A stretch of 64,000 bases of DNA from Pectobacterium betavasculorum. GTDB lineage: Bacteria > Pseudomonadota > Gammaproteobacteria > Enterobacterales > Enterobacteriaceae. Below, piece after piece: positions 51,901 through 59,129 of the stretch; the stretch's first letter is position 1; the number at the start of each line of letters is the position of its first letter. The position numbers and the translations under genes were made by a program. The DNA lies in contig NZ_JQHM01000001.1 in assembly GCF_000749845.1 (NCBI RefSeq), forward strand, positions 1,612,001 through 1,676,000. Direction: 5' to 3'. Under the pieces are notes generated by a model that was not told where the DNA came from, searched no databases, and saw only the letters and a list, made by a program, of their open reading frames with translations.

Positions 51901-52072
51901 CCTCTTCCGGCAGTCTGGGGTTCACCCGTCTGAGAGCAGGGAGAAGTTCGTCCATATTAAGCGGATTGGCATACTCCCGAGTCAGATCCGGCGCATAAAC
52001 ATGGTTATAGCCCAACGTATCGCGGAACAACTCAAGACAAGCGTTTTCGTAATGGGCTTCGGTATAGGCCAT
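48980..52072 (-). CDS. hsdR: Type I restriction enzyme, motor/endonuclease subunit HsdR
   Basis: HsdR cuts DNA after ATP-driven translocation in complex with HsdM and HsdS. The 1030-residue product has the nuclease motif with RPDVIVFLNGLPVVVFELKS (PD-(D/E)xK type, about residues 133-152), Walker A TQGSGKS (about 285), the DEAH box in VMADEAHRGQYG, and later helicase motifs (TGFDVPSLATMYV, QAIARVNRVY). An AAGGTAA site precedes the ATG. It is the last gene of the hsd operon, beyond the inverted hsdS cassette. Confidence 0.97.
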   Translation of the reverse strand: MAYTEAHYENACLELFRDTLGYNHVYAPDLTREYANPLNMDELLPALRRVNPRLPEEALAEAVYKLRNIDGGTFQQKNVQFMGYLQNGISVNYYDKDELRAVLVHLVDYGDVERNSFTVSNQWTICENSEKRPDVIVFLNGLPVVVFELKSPSREETDASEAFLQLRNYMHEIPSLFIYNAFLAMSDLAVSKAGTITAGEDRFMEWKTKDGSYENTQYAQFDTFIEGMFDKTRLLDIIKHFICFSGDEKILGAYHQYFAVRKAVASTSRATATDGKGGVFWHTQGSGKSLSMVFYAHLLQSTLNSPTLVVLTDRNDLDDQLFGQFAKCALFLRQTPQQAESRSHLKELLAGRLANGIIFTTMQKFEEASEALSERRNIIVMADEAHRGQYGLEEKVDAKTGRVILGTARIIRDSLPNATYIGFTGTPISNKDRSTIEVFGNYIDIYDMTQAVEDGATRPVYYESRVIHLKLDEDILRLIDAEYDIMAQNAEDYAIEKSKKELGRMESILGAEQTITALCEDIIQHYEENRQHELTGKAMIVGYSRSIAMSIYRKLLELRPEWAEKVGVVMTESNKDPEEWRGVIGNKRHRDAMASRFKNNDDPLKIAIVVDMWLTGFDVPSLATMYVYKPMSGHNLMQAIARVNRVYKDKEGGLVVDYVGIASALKQAMNAYTNRDKNNYGDTDVAKTALPKFIEKLEVCRSLFHGFDYSAFLSTDSDLVRAKTITGGVNFISAIDKPKVTPNHEDMDFRYSMAAEPKPAYGEAPSKKDLFIKESMLLRQALSLCRSLISAEQRFEAAYFEAVRTLLTRLTGEGKPLSLKEINARVNELLKASIQSDGVINLFSDVDTGFSLFDPKFLDEIARMKERNLAVEMLKKLLAEQVTLYRRTNLVQSEKFSEMLSRAMKAYLNGMLSNEEVIAELMKMAKDMASAQAEGDALGLTGEEFAFYLALTRPQAVKDFYQNKELVAMTHELTEMLRKNRTIDWQKKESARAGMRRMVKKLLKKYKYPPEGVEDAVATVIGQCETWADN

Positions 52073-52175
52073 TTTGATTACCTTTTTACAAATTTATAAC
52101 GCAATTTTTGCGTTTAATTCTCGTTGTTCGTTTTTGAACGACAAAATTGGTTAATTCCACAACGCCGCTGGGCGG

Positions 52176-52189
52176 TAAATCATCATTTA
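52176..52189 (+). repeat. Inversion site a (TAAATCATCATTTA)
   Basis: A 14-bp near-palindrome: TAAAT arm, CATC centre, ATTTA arm. It encodes NHHL at the start of the silent C-half. The identity with site d extends over 43 nt (52176-52218 against 55010-55052), including the conserved MAQAMFKS coding part. Confidence 0.9.
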
Positions 52190-52834
52190 GAGCAGATGGC
52201 GCAAGCCATGTTTAAGTCGTGGTTTGTGGACTTCGAACCGTTCGGCGGAGAGATGCCTAATGGTTGGCAAGTTATTAAATTTTCATCATTTATAAAGCCA
52301 AGAGTCGAAAAAATCATTAATGATAACAATACCCCTATGTTATCAATTACCAATGACGGAGTAGTGCTTCGAGACACTAAATTCAATAAAAATCTGGTAT
52401 CAGCAACAACGAAAGTGAAACTTACCAAACACTCTGATTTAGTTTTTGGTAACAGTCGGCATACTCTCAACTGGGGGGTTGTCCGCATCCCTGAAGGTGG
52501 CGTCAGTTCTGCATATAACGTTTTTTCTGTTGCGGAGAGTATTTCCACAAATTACCTCGAATCATTCATAAAATCGAAAATTGGATATTTCAATAACATC
52601 ATTCGTGCAACAACGCGGGACAACCAAGGCATTGATATAGCTGCTTTAATGCAAAAGTCTATCTATTTGCCATCATCGAATACTCTTAGTGAGTATTACA
52701 TAATAGAAAACCCATTGATGGAGAAGGTAATCGCAAATAATAAGGAGTCTTCCCGCCTTGCTGAGATACGCGACACACTTTTACCCCGACTAATGTCCGG
52801 AGAACTATCCGTTGCCGATCTCGGCGACGCTAAA
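52176..52834 (+). pseudogene. hsdS: Silent inverted hsdS C-terminal half (TRD2 cassette)
   Basis: This + strand piece encodes the second half of an HsdS: the central conserved region NHHLEQMAQAMFKSWFVDFE, a second target-recognition domain, and the C-terminal conserved helix with LLPRLMSGELSVADLGDAK and a stop. It is opposite to the rest of the operon and has no start of its own (the frame merely stays open to 52124). It runs exactly from one 14-bp repeat (52176) to the next (52831). Its recognition domain (about residues 28-200 of the cassette) differs from the one in the intact hsdS. Inversion would join it in frame to an N-terminal half. Confidence 0.9.
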
Positions 52835-53298
52835 TGATGATTTATCGCTGTGTTGTTGGCGATTTTGTCGTCCAATAATTTTAGCGTGCGTCCTATTTCG
52901 ATTTGCTCAGAAAACGGTGGCACAGATACTTCAAGTGAATGTATATGATTTCGATTAAGCGTAGGGACAGCACTCCCTCCGGAAAAATTGCCTAAATCTA
53001 GCGTTTTCAGCAAGTAATACACAAACACAGGATCAGAGTTTTTAAATTCTTTAACATAGAGAGTCGTATTATGTGACCAACTTTGGTCATATACGATAAA
53101 AGGGTTACCAGTATTGCCACTTCGTCCTACCGTGACTGAAGGAGCTTCTGTCGTGTATTCGTTGTGATACCCAATTATCCCGTTAGAGCCAACAACAGGA
53201 TATTCACCGCATATCATTTTGGTTTTTGGTAGATCGTGCCCCCTTTGAAATGTCAGGACATCTCCGAGTAAACAAGCTTTCCAACCGTTTATAGACAT
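52696..53298 (-). CDS. hsdS: Truncated HsdS N-terminal half (TRD1) with read-through tail
   Basis: A 200-residue product: residues 1 to about 155 are an HsdS N-terminal half with its own target-recognition domain (MSINGWKACLLGDVLTFQRG and onward; SVPPFSEQIEIGRTLKLLDD at the end) and the start of the central region (NTAINHHL). At the repeat the frame passes into the antisense of the inverted C-half and ends after about 44 unrelated residues. The start at 53298 has GGATAAG in front and is 7 nt after the recombinase stop, so it is translated from the operon. Half-HsdS proteins can dimerise in some systems; whether this one is active is unknown. Confidence 0.88.
   Translation of the reverse strand: MSINGWKACLLGDVLTFQRGHDLPKTKMICGEYPVVGSNGIIGYHNEYTTEAPSVTVGRSGNTGNPFIVYDQSWSHNTTLYVKEFKNSDPVFVYYLLKTLDLGNFSGGSAVPTLNRNHIHSLEVSVPPFSEQIEIGRTLKLLDDKIANNTAINHHLASPRSATDSSPDISRGKSVSRISARREDSLLFAITFSINGFSIM
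52831..52844 (+). repeat. Inversion site b (TAAATGATGATTTA)
   Basis: The same near-palindrome in opposite orientation to site a. It holds the TGA stop of the silent C-half on the + strand and the NHHL codons of the truncated N-half on the - strand. Its identity with site c runs over 65 nt (52783-52847 against 54351-54415). Confidence 0.9.
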
Positions 53299-53305
53299 AA
53301 TTTTC

Positions 53306-54298
53306 TTATCCAATAAATTTCCTATGCGAATTTTTGACGTTTGTCTGATTAACCATTGCGTAATGCATCGTCGTATCAATCTTTACATGACCAAGCAACC
53401 GCTGTACTTGCTCAATGGGCATGCCTTTGTCAATGGCGCGGGTAGCAAGGGTGCGCCGGAACTTGTGCGGGTGAACCTTGTGCATATCCGCCCGTTTGCC
53501 GATTTCCCGCAGCCGAGTCTCCACACCGCCGATAAGGAGCCGCTCGCGGGGCAGGGTTAACGACACGAATAGTGCAGGATTGTTATCTTTACGCGCATCA
53601 AGGTAGTTCAACAGGTGGATTTTGGTACGGGCGTCAAAGTAGACCACTCGCTCGTTGCCGCCCTTGCCGAAAACCACACATTCCCGCTCATGGAAACCAA
53701 TATCCTCGCGGTTTAACTGTACCAGTTCGCCAACACGCATACCCGTTGAGGCAAGTAGATCGATCATAGCCAGATCGCGGATTTCCTCGCAGGCATCACG
53801 GAGCAGCTCCAGGCTCTCGTCAGAAAAGGTTTCTTTAATGATTTTCTCCGTTCTGATCTTGTGGATGCGCCGCACGGGGCTTTTAAGGATATAGTCTTCA
53901 TCCTCTAACCAGCCGAAAAAACTACTAAAAATGCGGCGCATATTGTCAACCGTCACTTTGCTGGAGTTTCGTGCTTTCTGGTAGTTCGCCAGATAGTTGC
54001 GAAGATCGTCTGTGACGATCTCACGGACTGGTTTTTTTACTGCTTTGAGCATAGTACTAACGGTAGCATCATAATATTTCAGCGATTTTTCCGAACAACC
54101 TTCGATACGTTTTGCAGAGATAAACACATTAAGCAGCCCATCATTTCCAACGGTTTCCTGATCGTCGGGGATCCGACTTGCCGTGATGTCAACATTATGC
54201 ATGTGGTATGTCAGCACCCGGCGTAGTCCGTCTAATTGTCGCTGTGTCAGTATCGCTGCCATATTTGCCTGAATTTCCGTTATTAACTTGTCCTTCAT
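53306..54298 (-). CDS. Tyrosine recombinase of the hsdS inversion locus
   Basis: A 330-residue tyrosine recombinase with an N-terminal SAM-like core-binding domain (about residues 55-140) and a C-terminal catalytic domain: Arg in ASTGMRVGELVQLNRED, Lys in the GKGGNERVV turn, HKFRR (HxxR), and LGHVKIDTTMHYAMVN, which holds the last His and the nucleophilic Tyr. It lies inside the operon between the two hsdS regions, so it should act on the flanking repeats. The start at 54298 follows AGGTG with 5-nt spacing; ATG 54301 is adjacent, and the frame stays open up to site c. Confidence 0.93.
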   Translation of the reverse strand: MKDKLITEIQANMAAILTQRQLDGLRRVLTYHMHNVDITASRIPDDQETVGNDGLLNVFISAKRIEGCSEKSLKYYDATVSTMLKAVKKPVREIVTDDLRNYLANYQKARNSSKVTVDNMRRIFSSFFGWLEDEDYILKSPVRRIHKIRTEKIIKETFSDESLELLRDACEEIRDLAMIDLLASTGMRVGELVQLNREDIGFHERECVVFGKGGNERVVYFDARTKIHLLNYLDARKDNNPALFVSLTLPRERLLIGGVETRLREIGKRADMHKVHPHKFRRTLATRAIDKGMPIEQVQRLLGHVKIDTTMHYAMVNQTNVKNSHRKFIG

Positions 54299-54353
54299 CA
54301 TCTCACCTACCGCTGGATCAAAACATGAGTTTATGCGCAGACAGTAGGATCGA

Positions 54354-54367
54354 TAAATCATCATTTA
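54354..54367 (+). repeat. Inversion site c (TAAATCATCATTTA)
   Basis: It contains the TGA stop of the intact hsdS on the - strand and has the orientation of site a on the + strand. It shares 65 identical bases with site b in inverted orientation, covering the last 19 or so codons of both C-halves and two bases beyond the repeat. Confidence 0.9.
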
Positions 54368-55572
54368 GCGTCGCCGAGATCGGCAACGGATAGTTCTCCG
54401 GACATTAGTCGGGGTAGTAAAGTATCACGCGTCTCTGCAAGACAGGCATTCTCTGCCTCAAGCAGTTCCTGCTTATTGAATATGGGAGTGCATTCGTCTT
54501 GAAAGCGACGAAGAGAATCCTCATCAGGAATAACAGCGGGAATGCTTTTCATTGTAGTTCCAGAAACTTCCTTGAAAGTCGACCCCGAAGCTACATTCTC
54601 GATAGTTTGAATATTATTAATCAAGAAGTAATAAATGAATGCAGTGCCTACGTTTTTTTTTGGAACAATAGATTTAAAACCCTGATTGGTAGAGAGTTCC
54701 CCACTCGCAATAGCGATATAGCCAATTGGCGCCCTGGAACTGAAAAGGACAGTTCCTCGTGGCATAAGCTGTGCGCTACTGTTGCGAAGGCCAAGTTCAG
54801 AGATGTCGTTTGCTCCATGGGCAATAAACTTGTTTTTGTTGACAGACAAATCTTTAGGTGTAACCCAGGCTATGCCGTGTTCGGTGTAATATTGAGGTTT
54901 CGCCTTAGATGGTGTACTGCCGCCAATGACATAGCCCAAATCGGAAATCGTACCTTTTCTCCATTTACTCGGCATTTTCCCACCGAACGGCTCGAAACCG
55001 ATAAACCAGGACTTAAACATGGCTTGCGCCATCTGCTCTAAATGATGATTTATCGCCTTATTTACAGAAATTCTATCGTCTAAAGCGATCAAAATATCAG
55101 CAATAATATGCTGTTCATCTATGGACGGCAGATTTACCTCAATTCTAGCGAATGTATCCCGTGTGATAGTATCGAATACTGAACCATGGGTATGACTTTT
55201 CAGTAATCGGATACTGTCCCTCAGTAAATAGTAAAGATATGTCTGAACGATAATGCCTTTCTTACCTCGTATTCCATAGCAAGACTGATTAAATGCCATT
55301 GGGAACGGAACCATCGCGAGTTCTCCCACCGTTCCGCGGGCAGAAATAATGATGTCATCATTATTCAGCATTTTAGTAGAACTATTATCCAGCCCAGCTT
55401 TAGTTATGGACTTTTCAGTCGAAAATACATAGCGCTCATCGTTATTAAAATCCTTTACAGAGAGCCAATGAATATCACCGTCCCAGTACTCAGGAATGTT
55501 TGTGTTTGGAGTCCCTCCACCTATGAGATCGATAACATCAGCTAATAAATAAGTAACGTATTTAGATCTCAT
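54361..55572 (-). CDS. hsdS: Type I specificity subunit HsdS (expressed copy)
   Basis: HsdS gives the R-M complex its DNA target. The 403-residue product has two target-recognition domains: TRD1 at about residues 1-150 (SKYVTYLLADVIDLIGGGTP), the central conserved region INHHLEQMAQAMFKSWFIGF at about 175-200, TRD2 at about 210-360 (WRKGTISDLGYVIGGSTPSK) and a distal helix ending LLPRLMSGELSVADLGDAK. Its start overlaps the hsdM end by 11 nt, so it is the copy translated with hsdM. Inversion sites d and c bound its C-terminal half exactly. Confidence 0.96.
   Translation of the reverse strand: MRSKYVTYLLADVIDLIGGGTPNTNIPEYWDGDIHWLSVKDFNNDERYVFSTEKSITKAGLDNSSTKMLNNDDIIISARGTVGELAMVPFPMAFNQSCYGIRGKKGIIVQTYLYYLLRDSIRLLKSHTHGSVFDTITRDTFARIEVNLPSIDEQHIIADILIALDDRISVNKAINHHLEQMAQAMFKSWFIGFEPFGGKMPSKWRKGTISDLGYVIGGSTPSKAKPQYYTEHGIAWVTPKDLSVNKNKFIAHGANDISELGLRNSSAQLMPRGTVLFSSRAPIGYIAIASGELSTNQGFKSIVPKKNVGTAFIYYFLINNIQTIENVASGSTFKEVSGTTMKSIPAVIPDEDSLRRFQDECTPIFNKQELLEAENACLAETRDTLLPRLMSGELSVADLGDAK
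55039..55052 (+). repeat. Inversion site d (TAAATGATGATTTA)
   Basis: It encodes NHHL at the junction of the N- and C-halves of the intact hsdS and has the orientation of site b. It pairs in inverted orientation with site a (43 identical bases) and with site c (core only). Confidence 0.9.
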
Positions 55573-57070
55573 ACCCAAGTCCCCCGAGTCTCTTGCGAAT
55601 CTCATCTTCCAGTTCATGGGAACGCTTGAACAGCACGCTAAGTTCTTCCGTCAATCGCGACATTTTCTCCTCAAAAGGTTCGCCGTCATCTTCCTTAGCC
55701 TCAATGCCGACATAGCGGCCCGGCGTGAGAATAAAGTCCTGTTTGGCGATGTCCTCTGTCGTGACCGCCGCGCAGAAACCTTTCACATCTTTCAACGTAT
55801 TGTTGTCGAACGCCTCAAAGGTAGCGGCAATTTTGGCGATATCCTCGGCGGTCATCTCACGCAGACGACGGTTGACCATCGTTCCCATATTGCGAGCATC
55901 GATAAACAGCGTTTTGCCTTTTTGCTTTTTGTTCCGGCTGATAAACCATAAAGATACGGAGATCTGGGTGGTGTAGAACAATTGCGTGGGCATCGCGATA
56001 ATGCCTTCCACCAGGTCGTTCTCTACGATTTTTCGTCGGATATTACCCTCGCCGCTGCTCTGGGAAGATAGTGAACCGTTGGCAAGCACCATACCAATTT
56101 TGCCATTTGGGGCGAGGTGATGAATCATGTGTTGTAACCAAGCGAAGTTGGCGTTCCCATTCGGTGGTAAACCGTATTGCCAGCGTGGATCGTCGTTTAA
56201 GCTGCCATCGTTCCAATCCGACAGGTTGAATGGCGGATTAGCAAGAATAAAGTCGGCCTTCAGTGTTTTGTGCAAATCATTGCGAAACGTATCGTCATTG
56301 TGAGTACCGATGTTAGCTTCGATACCGCGAATAGCCAGGTTCATCAACGCCATTTTACGTGTAGTCGGGTTAGCATCCTGCCCGTAAACCGAGAGGTTAC
56401 CGATGTTGCCACTGTGGTTTTTTACGAAGTCGGCAGACTGGACAAACATACCGCCTGAACCGCAACAGGGGTCGTACACGCGACCTTTAAACGGTTGTAA
56501 AACTTCAACGAGCGTTCGCACGACACAGGAGGGCGTGAAGAATTCTCCAGCACGCTTACCCTCTTGCTCAGCAAATTTGGCGAGACAATATTCGTAGGTA
56601 CGTCCCAAAATATCTTTGTCTGTTCCATGTTCAATCATCTGAATATTGGTAAACAGATCGACAACGTTGCCAAGTCGGCGTTTGTCTAGCTCGGCGCGAG
56701 CGTAATTTTTAGGCAGAATATCTTTCAGCCGTTTGTTTTCTTTTTCGATTTCCCGCATCGCGTTATCAATAACAATACCGATAGTCTCTTTGCGTGATGC
56801 TTCAGCGATAGCACTCCACCTGGCCTGCTGCGGTACGAAAAATACATTTGCTTCGGCGTAGGCATCTTTATCCTCCACATCGTCGTCATCAGCCAGAAGC
56901 GCCTGATATCGCTCATCAAACTTGTCCGAAATGTATTTGAGGAAGATAAGTCCTAATACGACATGTTTATATTCCGCCGCGTCCATATTGCCGCGCAGGA
57001 TGTCCGCCGCCGCCCAAATTTGCTGTTCGAACCCGATTGACGCGGTGTTGTTTCCGTTCGTTATGGCCAT
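55562..57070 (-). CDS. hsdM: Type I DNA methyltransferase subunit HsdM
   Basis: HsdM methylates adenine in the HsdS target. The 502-residue product has the HsdM N-domain (about 1-150), SAM motif I in VYDPCCGSGGMFVQSADFV (about 198-216) and the catalytic NPPF (ILANPPFNLSDWND, about 278). A GAGG ribosome site precedes the ATG at 57070. It leads the operon hsdM-hsdS-recombinase-hsdS'-hsdR. Confidence 0.97.
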   Translation of the reverse strand: MAITNGNNTASIGFEQQIWAAADILRGNMDAAEYKHVVLGLIFLKYISDKFDERYQALLADDDDVEDKDAYAEANVFFVPQQARWSAIAEASRKETIGIVIDNAMREIEKENKRLKDILPKNYARAELDKRRLGNVVDLFTNIQMIEHGTDKDILGRTYEYCLAKFAEQEGKRAGEFFTPSCVVRTLVEVLQPFKGRVYDPCCGSGGMFVQSADFVKNHSGNIGNLSVYGQDANPTTRKMALMNLAIRGIEANIGTHNDDTFRNDLHKTLKADFILANPPFNLSDWNDGSLNDDPRWQYGLPPNGNANFAWLQHMIHHLAPNGKIGMVLANGSLSSQSSGEGNIRRKIVENDLVEGIIAMPTQLFYTTQISVSLWFISRNKKQKGKTLFIDARNMGTMVNRRLREMTAEDIAKIAATFEAFDNNTLKDVKGFCAAVTTEDIAKQDFILTPGRYVGIEAKEDDGEPFEEKMSRLTEELSVLFKRSHELEDEIRKRLGGLGYEI

Positions 57071-57427
57071 GTATTTGCCTCATTATTGTTCTGAAAATCT
57101 TCAGGCTTGCACAATGTTGAAAACCGTAAGAAATTATCTGAAAATTTTAAATTGAATGATATGGTTAATAATCACTAAGTTTCAGCAACTACTGACGTTA
57201 CAGTGTTAATCAATGGGGTAATTCGATTCGGTGAAATGGAAAGCCGTCACTCCAATATCAATTGGATCCCATTGGGGATTAATTTTACAACAACATAAAC
57301 AACATGTTGTTATTGATTTCATTAAAAATGTCCTCCATGAAAAACGATCGCCACTGTTATGATAGGAAAATAAGCAAACTGTAACTCTTTCCTGACAGAA
57401 CTACAGCCTGCCCACTTACTACATATA
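57071..57427 (-). promoter_or_regulatory. hsdM upstream region with palindromes
   Basis: The 357 bases between hsdM and the integrase hold no gene. They contain a perfect 14-bp palindrome AACAACATGTTGTT (57298-57311) and a hairpin TCCAAT-ATCA-ATTGGA (57251-57266). Either could be an operator for the hsd operon. A separate regulator gene was not found nearby. Confidence 0.5.
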
Positions 57428-58687
57428 TTAATCCACAGTCAACTTCCCAAAATCAAACGGGCTAACTCCTCTCTCCCGGTTCGCATCGAGAAAATCTGCC
57501 CACCATTGCAGCATCAGTTTGCGTTCACCCAGATGCTCCGCCTTATGGATATACGCTGCCCGGACGCCGTTACGCTCCTGGTGGCTCATCTGTCGCTCTA
57601 CCGCATCCCTAGACCACAAGCCCGACTCAATCAGTGAACTACAGGCCATGGTACGAAAGCCGTGACCACATACTTCCGTTTTCGTGTCGTAGCCCATCGT
57701 TTGCAGCGCTTTGTTTACCGTCCCCTCGCTGACAGGTTTTCGTGACGAATGATCGCCAATGAAAACCAGCTCACAATGCCCACTCACCTCTCTGATCTTT
57801 TTAAGGATCTCCAGTGCCTGACGGCTTAAAGGAACAAGGTGTGGTGTGTGCATTTTTGAACCGCGTTCGGAGAATTTCACTCCTGGAATCGGTTCACGTT
57901 CAGGGGGAATCGTCCATAATGCTCGTTCAAAGTCGATTTCCGGCCAGCGAGCAAAACGGAGCTCGCTTGAACGAATGAAAATCAGTAAGGAGAGATTAAT
58001 AACCCATTTGGTAAACTCACGGCCTTTGTAACCGTCAATCCGGCCAAGAAGTTCAGGCAAGCGTTCAAGGGCTAACGCAGGACGATGTTCAACTTTGCCT
58101 GGCATAATTGCCCCTGCCATATCCTGCGCCGGATTATAATCAATCAGGCCGTTTTGTACGGCATAGGTCATGATGGCGGTCACACGTTGTTTTAGACGCT
58201 TAGCCACTTCTAAACGTCCTGAACGTTCAACGCTTTTAATTGGTGTCAGCAAGTCGCGTGTTTTCAGATTTGCGATATGAGAGCCACCGATGGCGGGGAA
58301 AATATTGTCGCTCAGGCTTTTCAGGATACGTTCGGCATGAGATTCCGACCATTTCTTGTTGTCGGCATGCCAAGCTCGGGCCACAACCTCGAAGGTTTGC
58401 TCATCATCTTGTTGCTGAGTTTTGACTGCTTTTTTATGCTCGTTAGGATCAACGCCAGCAGCAATAAGTTTTCGCGCTTCATCGCGTTTCTGACGCGCTT
58501 CAGAAAGGGAAACCTCAGGGTAGACACCTAGCGCCAACGTCTTTTCTTTGCCATCCGAACGATAGCGTAAGCGCCAATATTTAGATCCATTGGTATGGAC
58601 CAAAAGAAACATACCGTTTCCATCGGTAAGTTTATAAGGCTTCTCTTCCGGTTTTGCTGAACGTACCTTGATATCCGTGAGTGCCAT
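57428..58687 (-). CDS. P4-type integrase (tyrosine recombinase)
   Basis: A 419-residue integrase of the P4/CP4 family: N-terminal DUF4102-type domain (MALTDIKVRSAKPEEKPYKL, LALGVYPEVSLSEARQKRDE), a core-binding domain and a catalytic domain with SSELRFARWPEI (Arg), HGFRTMACS (HxxR), and LMLQ region after the YIHKAEHLGER segment carrying the Tyr. It starts 204 nt from the 3' end of tRNA-Leu and runs in the same direction, the usual place for an island integrase that uses the tRNA as its attachment site. AAGGAAAAGC precedes the ATG. It may have brought in the hsd locus. Confidence 0.95.
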   Translation of the reverse strand: MALTDIKVRSAKPEEKPYKLTDGNGMFLLVHTNGSKYWRLRYRSDGKEKTLALGVYPEVSLSEARQKRDEARKLIAAGVDPNEHKKAVKTQQQDDEQTFEVVARAWHADNKKWSESHAERILKSLSDNIFPAIGGSHIANLKTRDLLTPIKSVERSGRLEVAKRLKQRVTAIMTYAVQNGLIDYNPAQDMAGAIMPGKVEHRPALALERLPELLGRIDGYKGREFTKWVINLSLLIFIRSSELRFARWPEIDFERALWTIPPEREPIPGVKFSERGSKMHTPHLVPLSRQALEILKKIREVSGHCELVFIGDHSSRKPVSEGTVNKALQTMGYDTKTEVCGHGFRTMACSSLIESGLWSRDAVERQMSHQERNGVRAAYIHKAEHLGERKLMLQWWADFLDANRERGVSPFDFGKLTVD

Positions 58688-58890
58688 AATGCTTTTCCTT
58701 CAATAAATGCGTTATTGAGGGTACAAGGATTTACCATACTGAAGTATACCCGCAATTGTACCCGCACAAGCAAGTTGATGTCAGTTGAATTGTGTTGACG
58801 TAGGAAGAGTATGGAATGAAGGGGAAGTCAGTAAAACCGTGGGTTTTAGGCAAAAAAATAGACGTCGGTTGACGTCTATTGATTTATCAA

Positions 58891-58977
58891 TGGTGCCCGG
58901 GGCGGGACTTGAACCCGCACAGCGCGTACGCCGAGGGATTTTAAATCCCTTGTGTCTACCGATTTCACCACCCGGGC
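58891..58977 (-). tRNA. leuZ: tRNA-Leu(UAA)
   Basis: An 87-nt class II tRNA: acceptor GCCCGGG / CCCGGGC with ACCA, D loop, anticodon loop TTTAAAA (anticodon TAA), a long variable arm (CGGCGTACGCGCTG) and the T arm with GGTTCAAGTCC. It closely matches E. coli leuZ. The integrase at 57428-58687 lies beyond its 3' end. Confidence 0.97.
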
Positions 58978-58985
58978 ACAAATAT

Positions 58986-59059
58986 TGGAGGCGCGTTCCG
59001 GAGTCGAACCGGACTAGACGGATTTGCAATCCGCTACATAACCGCTTTGTTAACGCGCC
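58986..59059 (-). tRNA. cysT: tRNA-Cys(GCA)
   Basis: A 74-nt tRNA with acceptor GGCGCGT / ACGCGCC and TCCA, anticodon loop around TTGCAAA (anticodon GCA) and T arm GGTTCGACTCC. It lies 8 nt before tRNA-Leu, the order cysT-leuZ of the enterobacterial glyW-cysT-leuZ operon. Confidence 0.97.
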
Positions 59060-59110
59060 AAAACATTCAGGTTTTAGTAACCAACATCCGCAAGTGCCGA
59101 TGCTTTAAAT

Positions 59111-59129
59111 TGGAGCGGGAAACGAGACT
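59111..59129 (-). other. 3' end of tRNA-Gly (attachment-site duplicate)
   Basis: On the - strand these 19 bases read AGTCTCGTTTCCCGCTCCA, which is the last 19 nt of enterobacterial tRNA-Gly(GCC), the gene expected just before tRNA-Cys. The sequence to the right does not continue as tRNA. This is what remains when an element integrates at the 3' end of glyW: a short direct repeat stays on the cysT side, while an intact tRNA gene is rebuilt on the other side, here beyond the window. Confidence 0.85.

Noticed and set aside
48813-57427. Left attachment site of the tRNA-Leu island
   Set aside because: No copy of the leuZ 3' end could be found by eye between the flagellin region and the integrase.
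58785-59108. Open frames over the tRNA genes
   Set aside because: They translate tRNA-Leu and tRNA-Cys sequence (for example VPGAGLEPAQRVRRG) and are a known annotation artefact.
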